DNA of 64,000 nt from contig NC_073643.1 in NCBI RefSeq assembly GCF_029407905.1, positions 26,626,001-26,690,000 on the forward strand, read 5' to 3'. Of this stretch, positions 38,301 to 53,300 are shown in pieces (within the stretch, counting starts at the first letter, position 1; each line of letters starts with the position of its first letter). Under the pieces are notes generated by a model. It was not told the origin of the DNA, did no database searches, and was given only the letters and a program-made list of their open reading frames with translations. This stretch comes from Bubalus kerabau (lineage: Eukaryota; Chordata; Mammalia; Artiodactyla; Bovidae). Both the position numbers and the translations under genes were made by a program.

Positions 38301-41300
38301 ACTGCTTTTGGAAAATTCTTATTTTTGACATGCCTTCTTAATCATCTTGTTTTGAATTCACTTTTTGGAGACAATACACATTGCTCTGTGCATATAAAAA
38401 TGGAAAGTAAGAGCCACTGGTTTACTGCTTCTGATTGTGGACCAAAAATGCTACATGACTTCTCACTTATTATCTTTAGGAACTATATCATAAACAATCT
38501 TCTTCATCTTTAGAAGACATTGATATCTTACCTGATGATTTGGTTCTTAACAATTCTGATGGCTTGCTTGGTTCTCCAATCCCAATGCTGTTCCCAGCAA
38601 CTACACGAAATTCGTATTCAACCCAAGGATTCAAACCAACCACTGTTGCATTGAATGTCTTACCATTGAGAATTTCTGGAACTGAAAAGAAGGTTATGCT
38701 TTAGGCAACTAAATTGGCACTAATTAAAAAAAAAACAACTATTTAATCAAAACAAAACAAAATATCTGTTTTAGAAAGTCATCCAAAATCATGCATCACT
38801 TACCTGTAGAAACAGCCTGCCAACCCACAGAAAATGGTGTCCGAGCCTGAATACTAAATATTTGAATGGGGCTGTTATTATCTGAGCCTGGTCTCCAGCT
38901 TAGTTGACAAGTAGTACTGGAAATATGTTTCACTCTTACATCCTCTGGGGGCCCTGGGGGACCTTGAAAAACATGTTTTATGATGACTATATTAGAAATT
39001 GTTAAATTTGTGGATTTGGGACAAGGATATTTGATCTGTCATGCTTAGAAAATAAAATATTGAACATAATGTATTTTAGCACATTACTTGTGATAAAAAA
39101 CCCTATTAATTCAGCTTACATGGTGAGAGATTAATTTAGAAATGCTTCCTTTGAAGATTAGAAAATGCCAGTCATGGGATTGTTGAATATCATCCAATAG
39201 AGAGCTAATCTCAAAAACAGAACCATTCTCACCCATTCCTCTCTCGAAAGCTAACTCAAATAAATGCAACTGATATGGAGAACTTCAAAAACAAGAGTGG
39301 TTTATTATGAATAGAAAGCATATCTAAGTTTTAGGGACCAATACTGCTAGCTAAGTCTGATCATTCCTTATAAAGAAACAAAACCTACTCAATTCAATGT
39401 TCCTATCTGTAGTCACACCCTGGGGTGTTGGAGTTTAGGAAAAAAAATTGTGCTATTTATTTTACTGCTTTATCATAATGTGGTTACTCAAAGATCTACC
39501 ATGTACATATTAATGTCTTTGATTGTGAATAAACAGTGCTGCCCTCTATTTTCCATAAACCATTTATGCTTACCTCTCACAATGATATCACCATCAGCAG
39601 ATAAACTTTCAAGAGTCGTTTTCACTGTGCATAGATATTTTCCTGAATGATTTAATTGAATATTCCTTATCATCAAATCCCCAACAGATTCCTGTAGATA
39701 GAAAGGGAAAAAGGGATAAAAACATAATGACACCCAGCAGGTCTCATTTTTTTTTTAAGCTGGATAAATACAAAATATGAGGCACCTCTGAAATTAGGAG
39801 ATATACCAGTATCATTATACTTTTTCATACTTGACCCCTTTTATTACCCCCTTAATTATAATTGCATCTAGAACACAAGCATTTCTATGAAAGACATAAA
39901 ACAAAATAAAAACAGATGCAGCTTTGTAAACAGACAGTGAGTGATTATCCATGCAAATAAATATGGGGACAATAATTAACAACAATGTTGATTCATGTAA
40001 AAGGCTTGATTCACTTTATTAAGCACTTAAAAATTTCAGCAACTTACTCCTCCAATCCTCTCAAAATGAGCCACTCCTTTTTTAAAGTCAATGACATCTC
40101 CATTGAAAGACCATACAAATACAACTTCAATGGAGGGGTCATGGGACACCTGGCAGGGTAGGACTATACTCTCGCCAACTGTAACATCCATTTTGGAAGG
40201 TGGAACGGTAATAACAGTCCTCTCTGTTGAGAAAAAAATTATTGTTTTAAAACCTTATAAAATGCTAGCATATGGCTATAAAATACATATTTTGAATCGT
40301 TTTGCTATTGTTTGAAATTATATAAGTCCAACATGAAGCTCTACTATACTCAATAAGAAAAATTATATTCCCACTTTTAAAATATTTCTACATTATTAAA
40401 TATAACCTATTACTTGTAAGAAAATTCAAGACACATTCTCATTTATACTTAATATTAAAATAAGTAGAAACCAGGGACCTCAAAAGACAACATTCACTAC
40501 ATAGAGAGTGTACCACTCCATTTTTATTATTATTTTATTCTGAAATTCCAGGCAAAACCCACAAAATGGTTAAAACTCTAATTATTTGGTTAATTTCATA
40601 TACTAGAAACAAATTGTGTTCCTAAGTTCATAATTACAATAGTTTATATTGTATTAAAATTTATAATCATAAGTTTATATTTGCCAATGTGAATACTACA
40701 TATTTATTCTATTTCTGACATAGTTGTGATAAAAAAATTTTCTATTTTAGATTAAAGTGCAACATGAATAGGACAGAGGTAACTTTTTTATTTTTCATCC
40801 AGATTTTTTAATTTTTTTTATTTTATTTTTAAACTTTACATAATTGTATTAGTTTTGCCAAATATCAAAATGAATCCGCCACAGGTATACATGTGTTCCC
40901 CATCCTGATGCGTCACAATATCAATCCTTGCTCTACAAGTTCTATCATGTCATTGACCAGTTTCAAAGGACAATTTGAAAGGACACAAACAAATATCCAG
41001 TTGGACTCAGGAATCCTATATTTCTGTGGTTAAAATAGACTCATAGTGATATCATTTTTTACACATTTTATATCAAACTACATAGTTATGCTTATAGAGC
41101 ACTAAGAATTTATCAAAATGGCAACTAAATAACCATAAAGAAAAAAAAAAAGAACTTGGACACACATTTACATGTAGATATGCACTATCTTACCAAAGTA
41201 AAATATATTCTAAGGGATTAATATTTAAGATTTAGGAATTTTGGCAAATTATATTTTAAAAATATTGTACATGAAGTTTCAAAACAGTTTTAAAGCAAAA

Positions 41301-44300
41301 TGAAATTAGGACCTTGGAAAATCTCTTTCTCTAAAGATCACTCATAAGATAAAATTTAACCTTGTAGGAGGTAGGCTAAAATCTTTCCTTTCATTCTGGC
41401 TTTTCTGTATTGCTCAAGAAATCAAAGTAGCACTGAAGTTGAATGTGTATGTTCATATGATGAGTTTGCCACTGTATTTTATCAATAGAATGTTTAAGTA
41501 TTGTTCTAATATTTTAAAAGTGGTGACTGTTTTCTTAACAATAAAAAAACAGGAAGAAATAATCATAGGCTTTAAGGTACACATAAATAAAAGCATCATG
41601 GAAAAATAAAAACACATATTATATTTCTGAATATGATGGAGGAAAATTTAACCCAGTCTACATCAGATGCATCTTCTTATTTTTATATATTAAAGATACT
41701 CTTTCTCTTATTATGTTAGATGCATGCACTTTTTACTCTATTTCTGGGGAAACATTTCTAGAATGATTTTTAGGGCTAAATCCATTCTTAATCCCAAGCC
41801 TTCTTCACGGGTCTCCCACAAAGAAAAGATAAACAATATCACGGTTTCAATAGTACTTTTTAGAACTAGGGAATATTTTCCTTCTTGTAGTATCTTTAAA
41901 AAAATATTTCACTAACATCTTATTTACACTCATAGGAGGATGAGGTGGATAATTCAATGTGCTGGTAGAATAGAACTGCTCTGATTTAAAGTTTTAGATC
42001 ATGCAATTAAAAATGATTTTCAAACATTAAAAATGAAAGCCTCTCCTTCTAATTATGGCACTACAAAGTGACACAATTAGACAAATCATTCCCTATATAC
42101 ATAGCTCACCAGAAGTATATTAATGATGACTAAAACTCCATGAATAAGAAATAATTTATTACAATGTTCACATATTTTCACTAATTAATTCACTTATTAA
42201 GTAATATTTATTGAGCAACCACCAAATTACAGCTGTCTGCTAAGTAAAGGAAATAAAATGAAACATTAAAAAAACTAAGATCATGGCATCTGTTCTCATC
42301 ACTTCATGTCAAATAGATGGGGAAACAATGGAAACAGAGACAAACTATTTTCTTGGGCACCAAAATCACTGTGGATGGTGACCAGAGCCATGAAATTAAA
42401 GACACTTGCTTCTTGGAAGAAAAGTTATGACAAACCTAGATAGCGTAATAAAAAGCAGAGAAATTACTTTGCCAACAATGATCCATAGAGTCAAATACTC
42501 TTTTCCAGTAGTCATGTGTGTATGTGAGAGTTGGACCATAAAGAAGGCTGAGCACTGAAGAATTGCTGCTTTTGAATTGTGATTTTGGAGAAGACTCTTG
42601 AGAGTCCCTTGGTCTGCAAGAAGATCAAACCAGTCAATCCTAAAGAAAATCAGCCCTGAATATTCATTGGAAGGACTGATGCTGAAGCTGAAGCTCCAAT
42701 ACTTTGGCCACCTGATGTGAAGACATGGCTTATTAGAAAAGACCCTGATGCTGGGAAAGATAGAAGGCAGGAGAAGGGGACGACAGAGGATAAGACAGTT
42801 GTATGGCATCACCAGCTCAATGGACATGAGTTTGAGCAACCTCCAGGAGACGGTGAAGGACAGGGAAGCCGGTGTGCTACAGTCCATGGGGTTGCAAAGA
42901 GCTGGGCACGACTGAGTGACTGAACAACAACAACAATGAAAAGAGAAGGAATAAAAGCACCAAATAAATATGATGCAATGTGTGCCTTAGAGGTTTATAT
43001 CTAAAGCAACAAGCTAATATTAAACAACTGATATTAAACAACTCATACTCAGAAATACGTAGGTATAACTATGATGAAAAGTGAGAATGTTAGTTATTCA
43101 GAGTTGAGTCCAACTCCTTGTGACCCTATGGACTGTAGCCTACCAGGCTCCTCTCTCCATGGGATTTTCCAGGCAAGAATACTGGTGTGGGTAACCATTC
43201 CCTTTTCAAGGGGACTTTCCTAACCCAGGGATTGAAGTGGGGTCTCCTGCATTGCAGACAGATTCTTTACTATCTGAACCATCAGGAAAGCCCTGTAACT
43301 GTGATAAGTGCCATATATTAGAAATAAATAATTCTATTAAAATAGTGAATGCTGAAGGATCATTTTTTTAAGAAAGAGTTGTTTTAGTTGACAGTAAAAG
43401 GCAAATGGATTTCTAGGTAGTGCAGTGGTAAAGAATCTGCTTGCCAATGCAGGAGGCTCAAGAGTCAATCTTAGTGTGAGGAAGATCTGAAGTAGGAAAT
43501 GACAACGCACTGCAGTTTTCTTGGGATAACAAAGGATTGGACATGACTGAGCACACATACAAAGAAGGCAAATAGGAGCTAGCTAAGTAAACATAATTGG
43601 CCGGAAGAAGTAACTTTATTCACCATGCAGGCAGGAGCATTTACAAAAAGTCTGTGTAAAGAAAAAATATAGCATGTGAATACAAGGCAGCCATTTTGCT
43701 AGAAAGCAGTGTTGGAGAGTGAACAAGGAGTGAAATGAAAATTATGATAGACTCAAAATGTAAGCTTTAGATGTTCTTAGGGACAGCTACATAATATGTG
43801 GATTTTTTTTTAAATAGGGAAAAAGCACTTTGCTAAATATGGAGAACTTTGATTTAAAAATAATATATGTATTACCTATAAAATGTAACAGAGTAATAGT
43901 GATACATGAGTAACAACATAAGCATACAAATTGCAAAAAATATATTTTTAGTTCAATTTTATATAATTCATTAAATAATAATACTTTATTAATAAAGTTA
44001 AATCCTGATTGATCATGAGAGTTTTCTTGCTTTTCTGTAAATCTATTTATTAGGTCATCAGAATTTACATTTTTAGTAATTTTATTTTAAGTGATTGACA
44101 TCAATTGCTCATGGCAAATATAAAATAACAAATGCTTTCTGAAATTTTTCTTTTAAAATTTGCAGTCGTGTTTATGTTGATGCACTTGTTATAGAACTCT
44201 TGAGAGTATTTTATAGGTGTGATATTGGAATAAACTTCCAATGAATTATTTTGAAATGTTGAATCTTAGAATATCTAAAGATAATGATTCTCAAGGAACA

Positions 44301-47300
44301 ATTTTTCTCTAAAAAGATTTAACTCTTCATACAAATCCATTCTGCTTAAGTCTGGATTTAATTTTAGATGTTAATCTAAACAGTGAAACTTATATTCTTT
44401 GGACACATCCTGTAACTTGGGAAGGTTTCACAAGAAACTGAAAGTGGCTTAGTGGTTTGTGTATAATCCAAAATGTTTAGGCATTCTACTGCTGTATCTT
44501 CAATTATGAAGAAACACGCATTAATAATTGGTTTACCTGAAACTTAGTATAAAAGTAGTATTTTTCCCATTGGGTAAATTAATATTTAATTTGAATATCC
44601 ATTTCTAAGCCTCTGGATATTAGCTTTCTAGTGTTGCACACATTTTCAAAATCATGTATGCTAAACTTTGAAAAATTCATGCAACTATGATATGCTTTAT
44701 TGCAATGTCCATATGTAGGCTTTTGTTTCATAATACTTTACTGACAAAATTTACTAGCTTGGCCCTGACGGATCCTGTCCTGGTGCTCGGACTGAAGAGT
44801 TAATATTTGTACAAATGACATTTGACATCCTCTAAGGATAGATGGGGCAGCTGACCTCTCACCGTGGATCTTGACATTGACTACTTTCTCATTCTCTTGC
44901 TCCCCTGAAGCCCCTGCTGTCATCCTCTGATTTTTCCACAGCTGCTGCCATCATCACCTTTATCAATTTGGCCCCAGGTCCTGATGTGCCACCCTCCTCT
45001 GGGCCTCAGCTCTCAGCACTCACTCCCATGAAGCACATGGGTATACACGATACCACCTGTTGTGCAAGAATGTTGACTGCATGGTGCACACACCTGAACC
45101 CGTTTGTGCACAAGTAGCTGCTGCTGAGCCGTAAAAACTTGTTTGTGCTTCTACCCAGCATATCTCCTCTGCTCAAGTGCATACTCCACTGTCCCTGTAG
45201 ATTTTTCACTTACAAAGTGCAAGTTCAGAAACAAAGTGATCAAGGATTTCAAGATAGTGACAATAGAGCGTTAGACCAAACATGAGGCAAAACTCAGCAT
45301 GGGATCCTGTGTGACTGGGCTGCACAAGGCTGAAACCAGCCCTGGATGACCTGTTAAAAAATTGCTGATAAAATGAGAAGCCTTGGAAGTACAAAGCAGA
45401 GGGAATAAATGGCATAGAGACATACCAGTTTCTGTAGGGTGAAAAAAAAAGTGGATTATATTTAAAAGAAGAAGCTTCTATGTAGGCAGACTTGTTATCC
45501 AAAACAGGGAATGCATGATTATCTGAGCACAATTTCCCTGTGAGTACCCTCCTGTGGGGGTGAGGACAAGAACGCTTATAACTACTGTATTCTGTCCTCA
45601 CACCACATGCGGACCTGCTCTAATCCTGTGTAGGTGGGTCTCCAACACCCACAAGACTGCTAATTGCTATCTAAAGAGCTCCCTTCTGCAACCGCCACAG
45701 TTCTATCTCTGAACTAGAAGTTCAGTTCCCGCAGAGACAAAGTCACACTTGCAGAGAATGGAAGAATGGTTCTCGAGCAGAAGAAACATACAATTTTTAT
45801 GCTATTTTAGGGAAAGAACAAGGAGTAGCTTTAGTTCATTAACAAGTTCAGACTCCTCCTTTGCATACACTTTAACTTCTTAAGAAACTAACATTGGAGG
45901 AAAAAAAAAAAAAAGCTATTCAGATCATCTGGTGGAGTGGAGGGATTTACATATACACTTCTAGTGTACTCTTTTCCTGGGACTGCATACATTCTGGTAC
46001 AGTAGGTGCAGTAAGATGAAGCTCATTATTAACACTGAAATACTTCTTGGTATTTGTGGAAAAGTAAGATAATTAGGGCCTGAATTATAATGAATTAAAA
46101 AGGAAGGATGTCAACTGTGCTAGACTCTATCATTTGTAAAACTTTGAAATTCTTTAAGGCTCTTTTTCTGAAACAAAATAGGGGGATAGTAATTCCTTTT
46201 CATTTCACATAATTATATTTTTCCTACCTATTCCTTAAGTATTTATAGAAATTCTGCTCTAGTAGTTTAAAAATTTAGCATGAATTTCCTGGAGACTGTG
46301 TTCAAAATGTAAATTTCTCTGCTTCCACAAGAATTACTGATTCAGCAGGGTTGCAGGGAGGATCTAGAAATGGATTTTTAACAGGTTGCTTCTTCAGTTA
46401 ATTTTGATGTGGTCAGTCCAGGTCCATGCTTTGAGAAATATTGCCTTAGGTTTTGAAAACTGAGCCTGAATTTTCTATTTTAGGAAAGTCCAAGCTATGT
46501 AAACTATATTGTCATAAAGTCACCAATGCTTTGGTTTCAGGAGAAAAAAGTCATATCCAATAAAATGTTACTAATTAGTGATGCTTCAAAAATAAACCAA
46601 GATGAACTTCTCAGGCTATTCAACTATAATTAATTCTGTGTACTTTGTTTGCTTTTATTTTTTTTATATTTTTTTTATTTTATTTTTAAACCTGAAGCAC
46701 TGTATTAGTTTTGCCAAACATCAAAATGAATCCGCCACAGGTATACATGTGTTCCCCATCCTGAACCCTCCTCCCTCCTCCCTCCCCACACCATCCCTCT
46801 GGGTGGTCCCAGTGCACCAGCCCCAAGCATCCAGTATCGTGCATTGAACCTGGACTGGCAACTCATTTCATACATGATATTACACATGTTTCAATGCCAT
46901 TCTCCCAAATCTTCCCACCCTCTCCCTCTCCCATAGAGTCCATAAGACTGTTCTATACATCAGTGTCTCTTTTGCTATCTCGTACACAGGGTTATTGTTA
47001 CCATCTTTCTAAATTCCATATATATGCATGAGTATACTGTATTGGTGTTTTTCTTTCTGGCTTACTTCACTCTGTATAATAGGCTCCAGTTTCATCCACC
47101 TCATTAGAACTGATTTAAATGTGTTCTTTTTAATGGCTGAGTAGTACTCCATTGTGTATATGTACCACAGCTTTCTTATCCATTCGTCTGCTGATGGACA
47201 TCTAGGTTGCTTCCATGTCCTGGCTATTATAAACAGTGCTGTGATGAACACTGGGGTACACGTGTCTCTTTCCCTTCTGGTTTCCTCAGTGTGTATGCCC

Positions 47301-50300
47301 AGCAGTGGGATTGCTGGATCATAAGGCAGTTCTATTTTCAGTTTTTTAAGGAATCTCCACACTATTCTCCATAGTGGCTGTACTAGTTTGCATTCCCACC
47401 AACAGTGTAAGAGGGCTCTTTTTTCTCCGCACCCTCTCCAGCATTTATTGCTTGTAGACTTTTGGATCGCAGCCATTCTGACTTTGTTTGCTTTTAGAGT
47501 TCCGTAGCACATTTTAGCATATTAAAAGCTCTGAATATTCCTGCATTAAAGAATCTTTTAAAAATTTATTTAATTCTAGATTTCCTGCACTTACTAGATA
47601 TGGAACATTTTTAATTCATGCAACACTTCTTAATATATCTTGAAATATAAAGAATTCTAAGAAATAAAGTTTGGAAATATGACTTTCATGGTTAAAGAGA
47701 GTTAAAATACACACACATATACATGTATATGTATACATGTATATGTATGTGTATTTAGCATTCATTATGCATATATAAATATATATTTATGAGAAAATCA
47801 TGTAAAATTTAACTCTGAAAAATTTTGGAGTAATTGTTAATATTTAAGATGAGAAAATTGGTTTATTGTTATGCTAAAAAGATCCTCTTATCATGTAAAA
47901 TACATTCTGCAATATTCATAAATGGAATTATAGTGTTTATGATTTGCCTTGAGATCTTTGGGTGGATTTGGGGAAAGTAGGTGAGGGTATAGGTGAAACA
48001 AAGTTGGATATGAGTTGATAATGACCAACCCTGATTGATTTGTACACGGTGTTCCTTATACTACCTTCTTTACTGTTTTGCATGTTTCTAATTTTCAGTA
48101 ACAATAAAAGAAAGAAAGAAAATGATGGGGATAATGAATATTTACATACAGAATAGGGAGGCAACTTTTCCATTCAGCTTTTAGAGTGATGACTGACCAT
48201 TTTTTGAAGGTTATTTTAAATATGAATGGCATGAGTTAGTGAAGAGTTCATAAAATAACAGAATTTTAATATTTACTCTTTTCAATCTATTTCAATGAGA
48301 TTTGTATCATATGAAAATAGCAGGATATAACAATCCTACCCTAAGAGGTGTAAAAAAAGACTTAATAAAATCCATAATGCTTTTGATGAACTTTACTCAA
48401 ATTCACATTGTCAAAATAGACAGTGATATTTCCAGAACACATCTTTAGTTAAGAGCACCTCAGGAGACGTGAAAACTATCATCAAAGTATCTCAGAATTT
48501 TTTAGTATGATTTCTTTAAATATAAGTGTGGCTTGTTCCTATATGAATGGCAAAACATACTATTATATATCATGATCCTCAGGTATATTTTTACAAGCCA
48601 GGGATGGCCATCCATCATATATTGGTCTTTTGAGCATCTAATAAATATTACTTTGGGTCAGTATTTATTTGTTTCCTTTGTAGTTTTAACTCAGTGAAAA
48701 TCTCCGTCTGTGAGTAATAGTCTTTCAATGACATTGTTCAGAACAATAATGGCTCAGGAAGTTCTGAAATTATCAACTTCTCTCAAAACACTGACATATC
48801 TTAAGAAAATCACCAAATCTTTCTCCCTCTGTAAACATGTGATCCTGCCTTTACTTGTCTATGACATTATTGAAAATGTTGCTAAGATACCAATATAAAG
48901 GAAACTAGCATATAAATAGCACTTAAAACAGGTGATGAAATTCTCTGGTATTTTCTCTTATTAGTTAACTTGTGAAGACTAGAAATTAAAACTTTAAATT
49001 TGGATCCTCTTTCTAATTCCTCAGAATCTCTGTTAGTCTTATATGAACATATTAACTCTTCCCATTGCTTTTAATTTCTTCTTCCAGTTATGTTCTTTTC
49101 TGAAGATTTTAGTGATGAATTTTCTGAGATTTTGTTTGTGTGAAGGCATCTCTGTTTTGTCTTCGTTAAAGAGGATATCTGTACTTGGAATAGAATTTTA
49201 CTGTATCATCTGAAAGACGGTTAGAAAGGTCTTTCTACTATCTTCTTGAGTCCTTTAATTCTCTTGTTATGATAACTGTCAATGTCTTTGCTAGTTGTTT
49301 GTTTGTTTGTTTTTTTAATTGGAATGATTTTTTTCCTCGCCTCTGGTTTCACTACTATGTGCTTATTTAACTTTTCCTTTGTGTTTATCCTAGTGAGGCT
49401 CATATGATTTCCTGAATAGATGACTGCTGTCATTTAAAGTTTGTTTGTTTTTTTTTTTTTTTAATCTCTGGCAAATATTTCTTCAAATTCTCCATCCCTC
49501 ATTTTATTTCTCCCCTCTGCTCCTTTTGGAATCAAGAGTGGAGACAAAATTTGAGAAACTGTAATGAAGTTGAATGATTTATAATTGACTTACTATAAAG
49601 GTCAGTCACAGGCTGGCAGTGGGAAGACAGAGGGGAAAACTTATTTAGCATGTCTTTATGTATTCATTTATTTGTGATTTATGAATAGGATGTTATTTGG
49701 TCTCTAGAGTAGTTTCTCATCTAAGAAGACCAGTAAATTACTTTGCTGAGAAAATATAAAACAGAGGGTCTTTGAACTGCCTATCACCAAGCCCAGTTGA
49801 GGGTCAGGAAAATCCTACTGAAAATAAGGGAATTAAGGAAATATGTGCACAGTGAGAGCTGAGATTTGTGTGTTGTAACCCTATTCAGCTCGGAGAGTGC
49901 TGTCTGCTTGGCCTTTGCTCTCCAGACAGGAAACCTGGGAGGGAAGTGAGGGACAGTTGTCCTAGGAATCTGATAAGCCTAAAGAGAAGATACTCCAATA
50001 TTTTTCTTCAGTTCAGTTCAGTTCAGTTCAGTCACTCAGTCGTGTCCGACTCTTTGTGACCCCATGAATCGCAGCACGCCAGGCCTCCCTGTCCAGATCA
50101 TCTAAACATGAAGTTAAATCGTTCAAAATTCCCACTCTTGATTAGAGCTTTCTGTAAGATTTTTAGTGATCTAAATATGAACAGACAACAGTTCCATGAT
50201 GTATCTTCAAACACCTCTTAATAAAGGATAGGACGTAAAACAAAGAGAAAACAAAGTGTTTGGGAAAAGAGAGACCTTTCAGAAAAAACAAACTAGAAAA

Positions 50301-53300
50301 GAGAAAAAAGTACAAGCAATACTTCCAGAGGAAAGGAAGAAAAGACCAAGATATTATTTAAAAGAATAGACAGAAAATAAAAAGACACTTAGAAAAATTT
50401 TTTTAAAAAAGCAAAAATACAAAAGAAAATCTGGAAGGTAAAGTTGAGAAAATATCCTAGAAGGTAGAGCAAAAACAGCTCTAAAATGGATGTGAGGATA
50501 TAGAAACATTATATATAATATGTATATATAAAACATATAAACATGTAGATAGACTCAGTTTCTCAGTTCAGTCGCTTAGTCATGTCTGACTCTTTGCAAC
50601 CCCATGAATTGCAACACGCCTATCTAAATATATATATATATATTAAAATACAATAAATTCTACACGTAGATGAGTAGATACATACACACATGCATACATA
50701 TACTCATAAACTTGAATGACAGTCTAGGAAATCTATTATAAATGGGCATTTCAGAAAAAGAAATGGAGTAAATTATTACTCAGAAAAATATCCCGGGCCC
50801 AAAGAGCTATGAGCTTCCAGGATGACAAAGTGCACCAATTGCCCTATAAAAAAGGCTGAAAATAGATTTACACCAATCATCATGTAATTGTGGGACACTT
50901 GGAAAAAAAGGACTTCTAGACAGAGAGAGTGAGAAAAGATGTCACAAACAACAGGTCAGAAATCAAAATGGTTTCAGCTTTTAGAGCAGAGCAAGATTTC
51001 CAAATTTATGAAAAATCATGATTTCCAATCCAGGATTCTGTTTCCAATTATAGCATCAATCAAATGTAAGCTTAGTGTAAAGACCTTTTCAAAAATGAAA
51101 GATCTAAAAAAAATACATTTTTATTGATTTCTTTCTCAAAAATCCATTGGAAGATGCAGTCTATTCAAACGAGGAAGTGTGTCAAGAGAAAGGCATGGTG
51201 CTTAGGCAACCAGGCTCCCCGACAGACAGAAAGGCAGATCAATATCAAAGTAAGAGAGTAGAGATAGGATTGAGGAATGAATTGTTGTGAGGTCCATAGA
51301 AAACTAAGCAAACAAACAAGAAAATTACTAACTTTAGGGAAAGCAAACACAGGGAAATGAAAGCTAATACTCTGAAATAAACCCTACAGAGAAAACTAAC
51401 AAACAAGGAAATCAGTGTGATGGAGTCTAATTCCCTACCTCTAGCAAGACAGAAATGGAGGAGTTTTTAATCTTTATTTAATATACTTTTCCTCTTTGTA
51501 CCAATACTTGCAGTAGGTTTGGTTGCTTTATATCCTCTTAGCCAATGCAAAATGATCTGCTCAGACATGTGTTTTTCAGATTAAAATCTATTTGCAGCAT
51601 TTCATATTTATATTGTATTCTACCACAAGCAGAGTATAATTTAATTCCAATGCACAAAGTAACCATGGTCAATATATTATAGTTTCCCTGCAGTTACCAT
51701 TACCCCTTTATCTTCCACTTCAATATTTAAATGATTTGGAGCAAATGTTAAAAGACTACCCTGAACCCCTGAGTAAAAGAAACAAATGAAGAACCGTCTG
51801 GAGAAAGTAATTGTCTTAAATTTAAGTTGTCTAAATGAAAAAACAGGTCTAAGTATCATGCAAGGTAACACTGAAAAATTCCCTAGCAAGTAATATAAAA
51901 GTAATATAAAATGTAAACACAGATCTTCTGTATTAACAAGTAATCAAAACAGGGCCTTACATCTGTTTGAAAAGAGCATGCACCGTGGATTCTGCTTAAT
52001 GAATTAAATATGCCAACAACTCACTTTCAAAGCGGTTAATGCATAATAGGCAATGACTATTTATGGGATCATATTTATATTTCCTATAAATAGATAATGT
52101 TCACTCAGTCCTCCAACTGTAACTGTATTCTGGATTGTAGTAAAAAACCAGGTTGAAGTGTTCTGTAGATTTATGAGAGATGAAATTAGAAAATTTTAAT
52201 TTTGCCTGGCTATAGGACCTAATAGAAAATGTTGCCTTCTGAATGTTTATGTTAGGTTTGCATGCGTGCATGCTAAGTCGCTTCAGTTGTGTCCAACTCT
52301 GTGACTTTATAGACCATAGCCCACGAGGCTCCTCTGTCCATGGGATTCTCCAGGCAAGAATACTGGAGGAGGTTGCCATGCCCTCCTCCAGGGCACCTTC
52401 CCGGGGTTGAATCTCTGTCTCTTGTACTGGCAGTCAGGTTCTTTACCACTAGTGCCACCTGGGAAACCCTATGTTAGATTTAGGGAAGATGAAGTAAGAA
52501 AATAAAATCCAGAAGAGGAAAATTAGAGTCAATTAATTCCATTGATTATTTTTCCCCTCTTCACTCCCTTACCCCTTTCCTACCCTATTCCTTTTCTTGA
52601 CTTGAATGAATTTGCTAATAACTCTTTCTTCGAGTATTCAGGATCCATAGACTGAAAAGCTTGCATCTGGGTGTTTCGTTTTATTTTTTTTAATGTTGTA
52701 GTGCCACACATTTTTCCTTAAAAAAAAAAAGGCACTAGAGCTTGAATGACCACTGTACTAGTTTAGAAATAGAATATCCAAGGAACAAAGAAGTCTATTC
52801 ACTACTTTAGCCTCAGAATGGAATCATTGAAAAAAAAGACTGAACTTCCGATTGTTAACCAAATACTTCGGGCACAGTGTGAATAAATTTGAGAGGGAAA
52901 ATGGAGGCAAAGTTATTTAAAATTCAAGATTTTTTTTTTTTTTTTACTGCACAGACTAAACCCACTGTTGGTAAAGTTTTGCTTAGTTTTGCTCATTTTT
53001 AATAAAGAGAAGGTAAATGGCTAGTGGTTTAAGTCAAGTGAGGGAAGTCAGATACCAAAGAGTGAGTGTGTACTGTATGATTGCATTTGTATGGCATGTA
53101 TGGCAGAAAAAAATCATGACAGTTGTTGCTTCTAGGATTAGGGTGGGGCCAAGGAGGGACATGAGGGAACAATATATGAAAGTGAAAGTGTTAGTAATTC
53201 AGCTGTGTTCTACTCTTTGCGACCCCATGGGCTGTAGCCTGCCAGGCTCCTCTGTCCATGGAATTCTGCAGGCAAAATACTGAGGTGGGTTGCCATTCCT

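Noticed and set aside
45206..45601. 131-codon minus frame
   Set aside because: No recognisable domain; lies in the unexplained GC-richer block and overlaps frames on the other strand.
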